DNA of 22,909 bases. Origin: JASLBX01 sp036374175 (GTDB lineage Bacteria; Actinomycetota; Actinomycetes; Jiangellales; Jiangellaceae). The stretch covers positions 1 through 22,909 of the forward strand of contig DASUUH010000140.1 of the NCBI GenBank assembly GCA_036374175.1, written 5' to 3'. The translations under genes and the position numbers were made by a program. Under the pieces are notes generated by a model. It saw nothing but the letters and a program-made list of their open reading frames with translations, was not told the origin of the DNA and ran no database searches. Below, in pieces: positions 1 to 7,725 of this stretch. The first letter of the stretch is position 1. Every line of letters begins with the position of its first letter.

Positions 1-1716
1 AACGACGGTATCCGGCTCGTGGTCGCTCGCTTCGATCAGCAGGTCCACGGAGAAGTCCCGGCCGATCGCGGCGGCCAGCCCGGCGAGCTCCCGCGCCCGT
101 GGGCTGAGCTGGTTCAGCCGCCCTTCCAGCACCGCCTGCACCCGGGGCGATCCGAGCGCGGGCAGGGCGGTACCGTCGCCGCCGTGTGAGACGGCCTCGA
201 CGACGAACAACGGGAATCCCTCGGTCAGGTTGTGCAACTTGGCGGCCAACGACGGATCCATGTCGCCACCGAGCAGGAGCGTGGCCAACTGCGTGGTCTC
301 CGCTTGGGGCAACGGGCCGAGCTCGACGTCAGTGACCATTCCGGCGACTCGCAACCGGCTCAGTGCGGCGACGAGTTCGGAGTTGTCGTTGAGCTCCTCT
401 GAGCGCGCGGTTGCGACCAGGAGCAGCGGCGCATCCGCACCGAGGTGGAGGCACAACTCCAGCCAGGTGAGCGTGTCGGCATCGCACCACTGGAGGTCGT
501 CGAGCAGCAGTGTGATCGGCCGATCAACGGCCAGCACGGCCCGGACGAGGCCTTCGAAGAAGCGGTGGCGCTGCCAACCGTCTGCGGGTCCCCAGGCGCC
601 TGAGTCGGCGCCGAGTTCGGGCAACAGGCGAGCCACCTCGGCCCGCCAAGCGGGCTCCAGCAGCTCTACAGCGGGCCGGCACGCGTCACTGCGCAACCAC
701 TCGGACACCGGAGCGAGCGGCAGCGGGCGCTCGCCGGCGAAGCATCGCGCCCGCGTGGCCGCGCCACCGGCCTGCCGCACGGCTGTGAGCAGTTCTTCGG
801 CCAGCCGGGTCTTGCCGACTCCCGCCTCACCGCTGATCACCACCAGCCGTGCCGCGCCCGGCTCGCCCACGGCGGCCTTCATCCAGGCCGCGTGCAGGAT
901 ACCGAGCTCATGCTCTCGCCCCACGAACGGCGAGGTTCGCCGGACGGTGGGAGCAACCGACGCGGTCGCGGACAACTGGTCGGTGCGCGCGAGTAGCCGT
1001 TCGTACAGGTCGGTGGTCTCACGGCTGGGCGGCGCACCGAGCTCGCGGTCGAGCAACGACAGGCACCGGTGGTAGGCCTGCAGGGCAGCTGCCCGGTCGC
1101 CCATTCTGGCCAGGACGTAGATGAGCGTACGGTGACCGACCTCTTCAAGCGGCTCGAGCTCGACCCGGCGGCGGGCGTAGGCGACGAGGGCCGCCGCGTC
1201 GTCGTCCCCGCTGACCTCGATCAGCTCGTCGAGCAACGTAACGCACCGGCGACGCAGCCGGTCCCGCTCGGCGAATACCCAATCGTCGTAGATGGCCGGC
1301 AGGAAGTCGCCCCCATATGCTGCAACGGCCGCGCTGGCCCGATCGATGAACGTGGTGTCGTCACCCTCCCTGAGGGCGGCGTTCGCCTGGTCGGCAGCCG
1401 CCTCGAAAGTGATGACGTCGATCCGGACAGGCGCGTCGTCGCGCCACCACATGCTCGTCTGGTCGACCCCGAGGATCGCGTCCGGATCGGGGAGGCTGCG
1501 CCGGATCTGGTGCAGTTCGCGGCGCAGGTTGGTGCGCGCCTGGGCCTCGGTCGACTCCGGCCAGAACAGGCTGGCCAGCCGCTGACGGGGTTGAGGCGTG
1601 CCCTGGTGGACGGCGAGATAACCGAGCAGCGCCTGGGAGCGGGGCGACCGGAGGTCGGTGAGCAGCAGGCCGTCGCTGCGCACGCGGAACTCGCCGAGCA
1701 GAACCACGTCGAGCAT
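1..1716 (-). CDS. SARP/BTAD-AAA transcriptional regulator (3' end cut by window edge)
   Basis: 572 uninterrupted codons run from the ATG at 1716 off the left edge. An N-terminal winged-helix DNA-binding domain (residues about 1-95, start MLDVVLLGEF) is followed by a bacterial transcriptional activation domain (about 100-245) and an AAA_16-type ATPase beginning near 262. The ATPase shows Walker A GEAGVGKT at 297-303 and Walker B ITLLLDD at 401-407. This is the AfsR/large-SARP plan: DNA binding coupled to ATP-dependent switching, usually as a pathway-specific activator. A helical-repeat C-terminal region is expected beyond the edge but is not visible. It lies 68 bp downstream of the methyltransferase on the same strand, so it may be the last gene of that operon and its regulator. 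Start choice is uncertain: a TTG at 1737 has a better Shine-Dalgarno (GGAGGG, 6 nt away) and would add 7 residues. The target is unknown. Confidence 0.9.
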   Translation of the reverse strand, partial: MLDVVLLGEFRVRSDGLLLTDLRSPRSQALLGYLAVHQGTPQPRQRLASLFWPESTEAQARTNLRRELHQIRRSLPDPDAILGVDQTSMWWRDDAPVRIDVITFEAAADQANAALREGDDTTFIDRASAAVAAYGGDFLPAIYDDWVFAERDRLRRRCVTLLDELIEVSGDDDAAALVAYARRRVELEPLEEVGHRTLIYVLARMGDRAAALQAYHRCLSLLDRELGAPPSRETTDLYERLLARTDQLSATASVAPTVRRTSPFVGREHELGILHAAWMKAAVGEPGAARLVVISGEAGVGKTRLAEELLTAVRQAGGAATRARCFAGERPLPLAPVSEWLRSDACRPAVELLEPAWRAEVARLLPELGADSGAWGPADGWQRHRFFEGLVRAVLAVDRPITLLLDDLQWCDADTLTWLELCLHLGADAPLLLVATARSEELNDNSELVAALSRLRVAGMVTDVELGPLPQAETTQLATLLLGGDMDPSLAAKLHNLTEGFPLFVVEAVSHGGDGTALPALGSPRVQAVLEGRLNQLSPRARELAGLAAAIGRDFSVDLLIEASDHEPDTVV

Positions 1717-1760
1717 CCCCGATCGCCCCCACAACAACTGTGACCCTCCACGCGGAGCTT

Positions 1761-1776
1761 ACGCTCGCGCGAGCGT
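1761..1776. promoter_or_regulatory. 16-bp perfect palindrome upstream of the SARP gene
   Basis: ACGCTCGCGCGAGCGT is its own reverse complement. It sits in the short gap between the methyltransferase stop (1785) and the regulator start (1716 or 1737). It could be an operator. As RNA the hairpin would need a very small loop and has no U-tract, so a terminator role is less convincing. Confidence 0.4.
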
Positions 1777-1784
1777 CCGGTCGG

Positions 1785-2603
1785 TCAGACTTTCGTTGCG
1801 ACGGTGACCAGGTACTCCCAGTCGAACACCAGTGTCCCGTCGCTCGCCCGGTTCGACTCGCGAGCCAATGTGATCAGGTCGTCTCGCAGGGCGCGCTGAC
1901 CATCTGCGGATAGCCGCTCGGCGGCCTTGAGAGTGGGCCCGTAGTTCTGGAGGAAGAAGTCCGCGAAGAACTCTGGCGAGGGCAGGCGCTCGGTAACGGT
2001 GGCCGTGGTGAAGGACAGCTCTTTCACGCCGGCGCCGAACAACTCCCGCATGGTTTCCTCGCTGCCCCACCGGGTGGGTGGCATGGCGCCCGGCGGCGGC
2101 GGAACGTGCCCGCTCACGATCTTGAGCAGCTGACCGATGAATCCCGTCGGCGTCCAGTTCGCGAGGCCGATGCGGGCGCCCGGCCGGCTCACCCGAAGCA
2201 GTTCGTGCGCCGTGCGCTCGTGGTCAGCTGTGAACATCACGCCGATGGCGGAGAACACGTAGTCGAACGAATCGTCCGGGAAGGGCAGGTCTTCGGCGTC
2301 TGCCTCCCGAAACGCGATGTCGAGATGCTCCGCGGCGGCCCGGCTGCGGGCCACCTCCAGCAGCGCTGGAACGTAGTCGATGCCGGTCACGCGGCCGAAC
2401 CGGCGGGCCGCCGCAAGGGCGACGTGCCCCGTGCCGGTGGCCACGTCCAGAACCGTGGAACCGGCCCGCAGGTCGACGGCCTCGCAGAGAACGTCGGCGA
2501 GCGGGACCGTCAACCAAGCGATCTTTCCGTAGTCGCCGCTGCTCCAGACCTGGTGCTGGCGTTTCTTGATCTCTTCGAAGTTGGTGATGGTGGCGTTTGT
2601 CAT
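1785..2603 (-). CDS. class I SAM-dependent methyltransferase
   Basis: 272 aa, UbiE/Methyltransf_11-like Rossmann methyltransferase that transfers a methyl group from S-adenosylmethionine to an unknown small-molecule acceptor. Visible SAM-binding motifs are motif I VLDVATGTG (51-59), the acidic residue after strand 2 in GIDYVP (D76), and the motif II stretch ADAEDLPFPDDSFDYVFS (101-118). The C-terminal third (about 150-272) carries the substrate-side cap. The ATG at 2603 overlaps the TGA of the upstream FAD oxidoreductase as ATGA, so the two are probably translationally coupled and stoichiometric. A redox enzyme plus methyltransferase plus SARP regulator resembles a tailoring unit of secondary metabolism, but no scaffold-making enzyme is in view, so a small stand-alone modification or detoxification operon is equally possible. 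Confidence 0.9.
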   Translation of the reverse strand: MTNATITNFEEIKKRQHQVWSSGDYGKIAWLTVPLADVLCEAVDLRAGSTVLDVATGTGHVALAAARRFGRVTGIDYVPALLEVARSRAAAEHLDIAFREADAEDLPFPDDSFDYVFSAIGVMFTADHERTAHELLRVSRPGARIGLANWTPTGFIGQLLKIVSGHVPPPPGAMPPTRWGSEETMRELFGAGVKELSFTTATVTERLPSPEFFADFFLQNYGPTLKAAERLSADGQRALRDDLITLARESNRASDGTLVFDWEYLVTVATKV

Positions 2604-4009
2604 TTCCGAGTTCCTTCCTGATTACCTGGTGCGATGTTCTGATTTACCCGGAAGAAGTTGTCCGGGTCGTAGTGCGCCTTGACCTGCGCCAGTCGGTCGT
2701 AGTTGGTGCCGTAGGCGGCCCGCACCCGAGCGTCTCCCTCCGCCATGAGGAAGTTGACGTACGCTCCTCCCGCCGAGTGCGGATGCAGGGCGTCCCAGTA
2801 GTCGAATGTCCATTGCTTGATCTTGGGCACGTTCGCCGGGTCGGGGTCGATGCCGATGATGACGCTCGCCCAGGTGGCATCCCGGTGACCGAAAGCGGTA
2901 TCGCCGGGGTCCACATCGTGCACCGCACCGTCGATCGGGTACATGTGCATCGTTGACTGCATCGTCGGAACCTGCGCGAACTTCTCATGGACGGCGATGG
3001 ACTCGTCGGTGATGTCCTCGATGAAGTCGGCGCGCCAGTACCACTGCAGACCTGGCGGGTACAACCCGTCGAACGCCGATTGCAGAACGGGGAATGGTGC
3101 CTCGTGCAGGCCGTCCAGCAGGGGGTTGCCGAACGTGCGCACCGGTGCCAGCACCTCCGCTGCCCGCTCCGGCGACCCGGTGTAGCACCACACGACTCCG
3201 CAGACCTTGCGAAGGTGCAGGTGCTCGGGGAACTGCGGCGCCGGCGGGACGGTCATGAACGAGAAGAAGCCGTTCAGATCGTCGGGCGCGCTCGGCAGGA
3301 ATTCGCGGTACCACCGCAGTACGTCGCCGGCGTCGTCCACGTCGTACAGGACGGGTCCGGTGACGACGTTGCGCACTGGGTGACACCTGAACTCGAATGA
3401 TGTGACGACACCGAAATTCCCCCCGCCGCCGCGCAGCGCCCAGAACAGGTCGGGGTGCTGATCGGCACTGGCCGTGACGAACGTGCCATCGGCCAACACC
3501 ACGTCCGCGCTGAGCAGGTTGTCGATCGAAAGCCCGTACCGCCGGCTCAGATGCCCGATGCCGCCGCCCAGTGTCAGCCCGCCGACTCCGCTGGTCGAGA
3601 TGATGCCGAACGGGGTGGCCAGCCCGAATGCGTGCGTCGCATGGTCCACGTCCCCCAACGTGCAGCCGGCGTCGACGCGGACGGTGGCGTTGGCTGAATC
3701 CACCCGAACTCCCCGCATGCGGGATAGGTCGAGCACCACACCGCCGTCGCACACACCCAAGCCGGCCGCGTTGTGGGCGCCGCCGCGTACCGCCAGCAGC
3801 GCGCCGCCTTCCCGGGCTAGCCGCACGGTGGTGATGACATCGGCGACGTCGTCGCACCGGGCGATCGCCGCGGGACGTCGGTCGATCATCCCGTTGTGCA
3901 CCCGGCGGGCCTGCTCGTAGCCGTTGTCGGCCGGCCGGATCACGTCCCCGCGCAACTTCTCGCCCAGTGCGGCCACAGTCCGCTGCGGCGCCGTTCCACT
4001 CGTCTGCAT
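2600..4009 (-). CDS. FAD-binding berberine-bridge-like oxidoreductase
   Basis: 469 aa, the usual length for the BBE-like/FAD_binding_4 (PCMH) family of cytosolic oxidases and dehydrogenases of sugars, alcohols and secondary metabolites. The N-terminal PCMH domain has the flavin-linking motif RGGAHN (75-80; His79 is the predicted 8-alpha-histidyl FAD link) and the GVGGLTLGGGIGHLSRRYG loop (141-159). In bicovalent members a Cys occurs four residues before the GVGG; here that position is Ile137, so a single covalent link is predicted. The C-terminal BBE segment is recognisable near YDPDNFFRVNQNI. No signal peptide is seen. A GAGAGGGA Shine-Dalgarno lies just upstream of the ATG. The gene is first in an operon with the methyltransferase and is preceded by tandem repeats and an inverted repeat. 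The substrate cannot be read from sequence. Confidence 0.92.
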   Translation of the reverse strand: MQTSGTAPQRTVAALGEKLRGDVIRPADNGYEQARRVHNGMIDRRPAAIARCDDVADVITTVRLAREGGALLAVRGGAHNAAGLGVCDGGVVLDLSRMRGVRVDSANATVRVDAGCTLGDVDHATHAFGLATPFGIISTSGVGGLTLGGGIGHLSRRYGLSIDNLLSADVVLADGTFVTASADQHPDLFWALRGGGGNFGVVTSFEFRCHPVRNVVTGPVLYDVDDAGDVLRWYREFLPSAPDDLNGFFSFMTVPPAPQFPEHLHLRKVCGVVWCYTGSPERAAEVLAPVRTFGNPLLDGLHEAPFPVLQSAFDGLYPPGLQWYWRADFIEDITDESIAVHEKFAQVPTMQSTMHMYPIDGAVHDVDPGDTAFGHRDATWASVIIGIDPDPANVPKIKQWTFDYWDALHPHSAGGAYVNFLMAEGDARVRAAYGTNYDRLAQVKAHYDPDNFFRVNQNIAPGNQEGTRK

Positions 4010-4023
4010 ATCGTCCCTCTCGC

Positions 4024-4056
4024 CGTACGGTCCCGTGCCATTGCCGGGACCGTACG
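4024..4056. promoter_or_regulatory. 12-bp perfect inverted repeat before the FAD oxidoreductase
   Basis: CGTACGGTCCCG (4024-4035) and its exact reverse complement (4045-4056) are separated by 9 nt. The element fills most of the 80-bp gap between the cupin stop and the oxidoreductase start. It may be an operator or leader hairpin of the oxidoreductase operon, or a terminator for the cupin gene. No U-tract follows it on the minus strand, so I favour regulation. Confidence 0.5.
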
Positions 4057-4064
4057 AAGCTGAG

Positions 4065-4086
4065 CGTTCGGAAACCGTTCGGAAAC
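4065..4086 (-). promoter_or_regulatory. two tandem 11-bp direct repeats (SARP- or PHO-box-like)
   Basis: On the minus strand GTTTCCGAACG occurs twice with no gap, a period of about one helical turn. A TANNNT-type candidate -10 (TACGGT, 4054 down to 4049) begins 10 nt downstream, and the oxidoreductase ATG (4009) follows. SARP regulators and PhoP both bind direct repeats with 11-nt spacing just upstream of the -10, and a SARP gene lies at the end of this operon. The repeats and spacing are seen; the binding protein is inferred. Confidence 0.45.
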
Positions 4087-4089
4087 GGA

Positions 4090-4626
4090 TCAGTGGGCGT
4101 GCGACCCGACGGGAAGCTCGCAGGTGCCTGGGTCATCGACGGGAATCGTCAGCGCGCCCGTCGCCGGCACCTCGAAGAACTGCGCGTACACGACGGCCAC
4201 CTCGTTCGTGGGGTTGAACGCGGTGTGCACGTTGCCGCGGCCGGGGTCGACGAAGAGGGTGCCCGCAGGGTACGGACGCTCGACGCAATCGCTGGCGTAG
4301 ACGTAGGTGAGCTGCCCTTGCGCCACGTTGGCGATGACCGGGCCGGGATGCGTGTGCCACGGGAATCGAGCTCCTGGCTGCACGGTGATCTTGGCCGTCG
4401 CCACCCGGGACATGTCTGCCATGTTGAGCGAGTTGGTCGCCTGACCGTCCAGCTTGATCCGGATCTGGCCGCTCACGTCGTCGGTGAACTGGCTTCGCGG
4501 GGTGAGCAGTTCGACGGCGATGGGTGGCGGCTCGCCGTCGGCGGCCGAGGGCGGGATGAATGCCGCGCCGAGCGCGAGTGCGCCGACTGCTGCCGCGATG
4601 CCGGCCAGCTTGGTTGTCTTACGCAT
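4090..4626 (-). CDS. exported cupin-domain protein
   Basis: 178 aa. The N-terminus is a secretion signal: basic residues (MRKTTK), a hydrophobic stretch at about 8-24, then small residues with probable cleavage near 28-30. One cupin barrel follows, with motif 1 containing PWHTHPGP (H91, H93 as metal ligands) and motif 2 containing GNVHTAFN (H134). The motif 1 glutamate common in cupins is not evident, so the metal site may use three His or be incomplete. Cys114 and Cys169 could pair outside the cytoplasm. A good Shine-Dalgarno (AAGGAG) lies 8 nt before the ATG. The gene is divergent from guaB and is separated from the downstream oxidoreductase by repeats, so it probably has its own transcript. 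Activity is unknown; many such proteins bind small ligands rather than catalyse. Confidence 0.85.
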   Translation of the reverse strand: MRKTTKLAGIAAAVGALALGAAFIPPSAADGEPPPIAVELLTPRSQFTDDVSGQIRIKLDGQATNSLNMADMSRVATAKITVQPGARFPWHTHPGPVIANVAQGQLTYVYASDCVERPYPAGTLFVDPGRGNVHTAFNPTNEVAVVYAQFFEVPATGALTIPVDDPGTCELPVGSHAH

Positions 4627-4781
4627 GATGGTGGCTCCTTAACGGTCGGTTGTGTCAAGCCGCCATGACCGTAGGGGCCGCACTGTTCCCATTGCGTTCC
4701 CCGGGCGTCGGGGCCGCGGGCGAAGGTTCGTAGCGGCGCGAACGCTGTTGAGTCGGGACCAACTCCGGCGCGGTCACCGCC

Positions 4782-4787
4782 TACCAT
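4782..4787 (+). promoter_or_regulatory. candidate -10 box of guaB
   Basis: TACCAT fits the actinobacterial TANNNT pattern and would give a leader of about 25-30 nt before the guaB ATG at 4820. That leader contains a purine-rich Shine-Dalgarno (GAGGCGAGGA, 4806-4815). No good -35 is visible. The rest of the 193-bp gap 4627-4819 contains the cupin ribosome site and nothing else I can identify. Confidence 0.35.
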
Positions 4788-4819
4788 GGAGGGACCCCGA
4801 TCCACGAGGCGAGGACTCC

Positions 4820-6340
4820 ATGGGCTCGATCGACCCCACCGTTCCGGACAAGTTCGCACCGCTCGGGCTGACCTTCGATGACGTCCTACTGCTGCCGGGC
4901 GAGTCGGACGTCATTCCAAGTGAGGTCGACACCACTTCGCGGCTGTCGCGCAACGTGACCGTCCGCATTCCGCTGCTGTCAGCGGCCATGGACACCGTCA
5001 CCGAGGCCCGGATGGCCATCGCGATGGCCCGCCAGGGCGGCCTGGGCATCCTGCATCGCAGCATGTCGATCGACGACCAGGCCCGGCAGGTCGACGTGGT
5101 CAAGCGGTCGGAGTCCGGCATGGTGACCGATCCGGTCACAACTGGCCCAGACGCCACGTTGGCCGAGGTCGACGCGCTCTGCGGGCACTACCGCGTATCC
5201 GGGCTGCCGGTCGTGGACGAGAACGACATCCTGGTCGGCATCGTCACCAACCGCGATCTGCGGTTCGTCCCGCCGATCGAGCACGAGACCCGGCGGGTGC
5301 GTGACGTGATGACGCCGATGCCCCTGGTCACCGGACCGGTGGGAATCAAGCCCCACGATGCGATCGCCCTGCTGGCCAAACACCGCATCGAGAAGTTGCC
5401 GCTGGTCGACGGCGCCGGCCGGCTTCGCGGACTGATCACGGTGAAGGACTTCGTCAAGTCCGAGAAGTATCCGCTTGCCACCAAGGACGGCGAAGGCCGG
5501 CTGAGAGTCGGCGCGGCGATCGGGTTCTTCGGCGATGCGTGGGAGCGCGCGATGGCGCTCGTCGAAGCCGGGGTGGACGTGCTCGTGGTCGATACCGCTC
5601 ACGCCCACACCAGCCTGCTGCTCGACATGGTCCGCAAGCTGAAGGCCGAACCTGCCGCTGCCGAAGTGGACGTCATCGGCGGCAATGTGGCGACCCGGGC
5701 GGGCGCGCAGGCCCTCGTCGACGCCGGGGTGGACGCGGTGAAGGTCGGGGTCGGCCCGGGTTCGATCTGCACGACACGGGTCGTAGCGGGGGTCGGTGTA
5801 CCGCAGGTGACGGCTATCTACGAGGCGGCGCAGGCGTGTCGTGCGGCCGGGGTGCCGGTCATCGGCGACGGCGGCCTGCAGTACTCCGGCGACATCGCCA
5901 AGGCCATCGTCGCCGGCGCGGACACTGTGATGGTCGGTTCGCTGCTGGCGGGGTGTGACGAAAGCCCGGGCGAGTTGATCTTCGTAAACGGCAAGCAGTT
6001 CAAGTCGTACCGGGGGATGGGGTCACTGGGCGCGATGAAGAAGCGCGGCGCGGCGATGTCCGGTTCCCGTGACCGTTACTTCCAGGCCGACGTGTCGGCC
6101 GAGGACAAGCTGATTCCGGAAGGAATTGAGGGACAGGTGCCGTACCGGGGGCCGCTGGCCGCCGTCGCGCACCAGCTCGTCGGCGGGCTCGGTCAGTCGA
6201 TGTTCTACTGCGGCGCCCGCAGCATTCCCGAGTTGCAGGCGCGGGGCCAGTTCATCCGGATCACTGCCGCAGGGCTCAAGGAGTCGCACCCGCACGACAT
6301 TCAGATGACCGTCGAGGCGCCCAACTACTCCGGCCGCTGA
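4820..6340 (+). CDS. guaB: IMP dehydrogenase
   Basis: 506 aa, full-length IMPDH, the cytosolic enzyme that oxidises IMP to XMP with NAD+, the committed step of guanine nucleotide synthesis. The (beta/alpha)8 barrel is split by two CBS domains (about 99-155 and 162-216), which in the family bind adenine or guanine nucleotides and modulate activity. The catalytic loop GVGPGSICTTR (310-320) holds the nucleophile Cys317. IGDGG at 348-352 and GSLLAG near 373-378 bind phosphate, and YRG at 442-444 provides the flap Arg443 that activates water. The ATG at 4820 is chosen because a Shine-Dalgarno precedes it and family homology begins there; longer in-frame starts would run through the promoter region. 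It corresponds to mycobacterial guaB2, and guaB3 lies 3.3 kb downstream on the same strand. Its 3' end overlaps the convergent SRPBCC gene by 16 bp. Confidence 0.98.
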   Translation: MGSIDPTVPDKFAPLGLTFDDVLLLPGESDVIPSEVDTTSRLSRNVTVRIPLLSAAMDTVTEARMAIAMARQGGLGILHRSMSIDDQARQVDVVKRSESGMVTDPVTTGPDATLAEVDALCGHYRVSGLPVVDENDILVGIVTNRDLRFVPPIEHETRRVRDVMTPMPLVTGPVGIKPHDAIALLAKHRIEKLPLVDGAGRLRGLITVKDFVKSEKYPLATKDGEGRLRVGAAIGFFGDAWERAMALVEAGVDVLVVDTAHAHTSLLLDMVRKLKAEPAAAEVDVIGGNVATRAGAQALVDAGVDAVKVGVGPGSICTTRVVAGVGVPQVTAIYEAAQACRAAGVPVIGDGGLQYSGDIAKAIVAGADTVMVGSLLAGCDESPGELIFVNGKQFKSYRGMGSLGAMKKRGAAMSGSRDRYFQADVSAEDKLIPEGIEGQVPYRGPLAAVAHQLVGGLGQSMFYCGARSIPELQARGQFIRITAAGLKESHPHDIQMTVEAPNYSGR

Positions 6341-7131
6341 GTTCTCTCCAGGTTGCCGGCGAACCAGGTTTTCCACGCAGCCTGCTCCCGCGCGGCGGCT
6401 TGCGCCGCCTCCTGGCCGTAGAGCTGAGCCCGTACCGTCACAAAGGTCTCGTCGCCCGCGCCCCCGGCGCCGACGAGTCCGATGCCGCGAGCCGGCATGT
6501 CGAGCATGAGCGTCATCATTCGCTCGCCGGCCTGCTCAACGGTTCCGGCTAGCGCAGGTACGCCGGCAGCCTCAGTGGCGACCTTTTCACCCGCCTGTGG
6601 TGCCGCAGGCAAGCCCAGTCGCTGGGTGAGCCACGTCCATCCCGCACTCTGGTCGCCTGCGATGAAGCCTCCGACGTTGACACTGCCGACCGGCTCACCG
6701 CGGAAGTGGGTGAGATACAGCCGCAGTGACTGCAGCGCCTGCCGCCAGCCGGCGGTGAACGACTCGATGGCCTGGTCCCAGGCGTCCCCCTCACCGAAGC
6801 CGCTCATCACGACGCGCACGATGCAGGCATCCCCGCCACGCGCCTCGACCAAGAACTCGGTCGCCGTGACCGGCGGGCCGGCCTCGTCCGGCGCGAATTC
6901 CTCGGCGTTCTCTTCGTACGCAAACCGGTGCGGCGGGTCGTACGCACTGACCGTGCCGGAGGAGGACATGTCGGCCTCGTGGTGGTGGACGACAGAACCG
7001 CCCACCTTCTCGTCGACGTCGGCGGGCATGAACCAAGCGGTGATTCCTGCACCGGTGGCGATCGCCTGCCACGCCTGCTCGGGTGTGACCGGTAGCTCGA
7101 TCTCGACTTCGATCCGGCGTGGATCGGTCAT
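6325..7131 (-). CDS. SRPBCC/AHSA1-like ligand-binding protein
   Basis: 268 aa from the ATG at 7131. Residues about 6-145 form an SRPBCC (START/AHSA1-type) fold: the opening strand IEVEIELPVTPEQAWQAIA is followed by ITAWFMPADVDEKVGG and DPPHRFAYE, both typical of activator-of-Hsp90-homologue-1-like proteins. The remainder, from about 150, is a less conserved second region with no signal peptide or membrane segment. The ATG overlaps the TGA of the upstream ArsR gene (ATGA), so the pair forms one translationally coupled operon. ArsR-AHSA1 pairs are widespread in actinobacteria, and the SRPBCC partner is thought to bind a hydrophobic ligand; which ligand is unknown here. The TAG stop at 6325-6327 lies inside guaB, on the opposite strand. 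Confidence 0.88.
   Translation of the reverse strand: MTDPRRIEVEIELPVTPEQAWQAIATGAGITAWFMPADVDEKVGGSVVHHHEADMSSSGTVSAYDPPHRFAYEENAEEFAPDEAGPPVTATEFLVEARGGDACIVRVVMSGFGEGDAWDQAIESFTAGWRQALQSLRLYLTHFRGEPVGSVNVGGFIAGDQSAGWTWLTQRLGLPAAPQAGEKVATEAAGVPALAGTVEQAGERMMTLMLDMPARGIGLVGAGGAGDETFVTVRAQLYGQEAAQAAAREQAAWKTWFAGNLERTQRPE
6394..6409 (+). terminator. possible guaB terminator hairpin inside the convergent gene
   Basis: GGCGGC and GCCGCC flank the 4-nt loop TTGC, about 55 nt past the guaB stop. The stem is only 6 bp, there is no U-tract, and it lies in SRPBCC coding sequence, so it may be chance in GC-rich DNA. Confidence 0.25.
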
Positions 7132-7709
7132 GGGTGCTGCTCCTTCGGAGTGGGGTGGGCGGCGACGATCAGCCGGAAGGGTCGTCCGCCCGGACGGTGG
7201 TATTTGGCCGCGAGCCGCGTCACTGCGTCGGTGAGTTCGTCGGCGAACCGCGCCTGGTCCTCGGCGGAGGCGAACCCGATCTCGGTATCCACGGCCAGGG
7301 TCGCCAGCCTGCGGGTGTCGGCCTGGGCGATCCGCATGAGGTGGCCCACCTCGCGAACTGCGCGGGCGGCGAGGGCGATGAGATATCGCGCCGACAGGCG
7401 GTCGGCCATGCTCGCCGGATCTGGCGCGTTGTCCTGCATGGCCGCCGGGGACACCACATAGGACGCGGCGCTGGCGACGAGCAGCCGTTCGGTGAGCCCA
7501 CCGTGCCGGCGCTCGCCGGCGACGGTGACCAGGCCGCAATCCTCCAGCGCACGCAGGTGGTAGTTGACCTTCTGCCTGGGCAGCCCGAAGCGGTGCGCCA
7601 GGCCGGCCGCCGAGGCGGGCTCACGCAATGCGGCGAGGATTCGTCCGCGCAACGGGTCGAGCGCGACGGTCGCGGTGGCGGCGTCCTCGATGACATCCAC
7701 GTCCAACAT
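7128..7709 (-). CDS. ArsR-family winged-helix transcriptional regulator
   Basis: 193 aa. An ArsR-type winged helix occupies the N-terminal half: LDPLRGRILAAL (18-28), the helix-turn-helix near PASAAGLAHRFGLPRQKVNYHLRAL (31-55), and a wing around 60-80. No metal-binding Cys/His cluster is visible, so it is probably not a metal sensor. The C-terminal half (about 95-193) is helical and may hold the effector or dimer surface. The ATG at 7709 is preferred over an in-frame TTG at 7745, because the TTG falls inside a perfect inverted repeat that looks like the operator. The stop overlaps the SRPBCC start by 4 bp. It probably represses its own operon, with the SRPBCC partner or that partner's ligand involved in relief. 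The inducer is not known. Confidence 0.88.
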   Translation of the reverse strand: MLDVDVIEDAATATVALDPLRGRILAALREPASAAGLAHRFGLPRQKVNYHLRALEDCGLVTVAGERRHGGLTERLLVASAASYVVSPAAMQDNAPDPASMADRLSARYLIALAARAVREVGHLMRIAQADTRRLATLAVDTEIGFASAEDQARFADELTDAVTRLAAKYHRPGGRPFRLIVAAHPTPKEQHP

Positions 7710-7725
7710 GGCCACTACCGTCGCA

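Noticed and set aside
230..1743. Long open frames on the plus strand opposite the SARP gene.
   Set aside because: They are Ser/Arg/Ala-rich or Val/Gly-rich antisense readings of a gene with clear domains, a normal artefact in GC-rich DNA.
4652..4819. Longer N-terminus for GuaB starting at an upstream in-frame codon.
   Set aside because: The extra residues are unlike any IMPDH and run through the promoter region; the ATG at 4820 has a ribosome site.
1..4820. Reading the oxidoreductase, methyltransferase, SARP and cupin genes next to guaB as an antibiotic cluster with IMPDH as a self-resistance copy.
   Set aside because: guaB here has the full housekeeping architecture and sits with guaB3 and guaA as in other actinobacteria. 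No scaffold synthase is visible.
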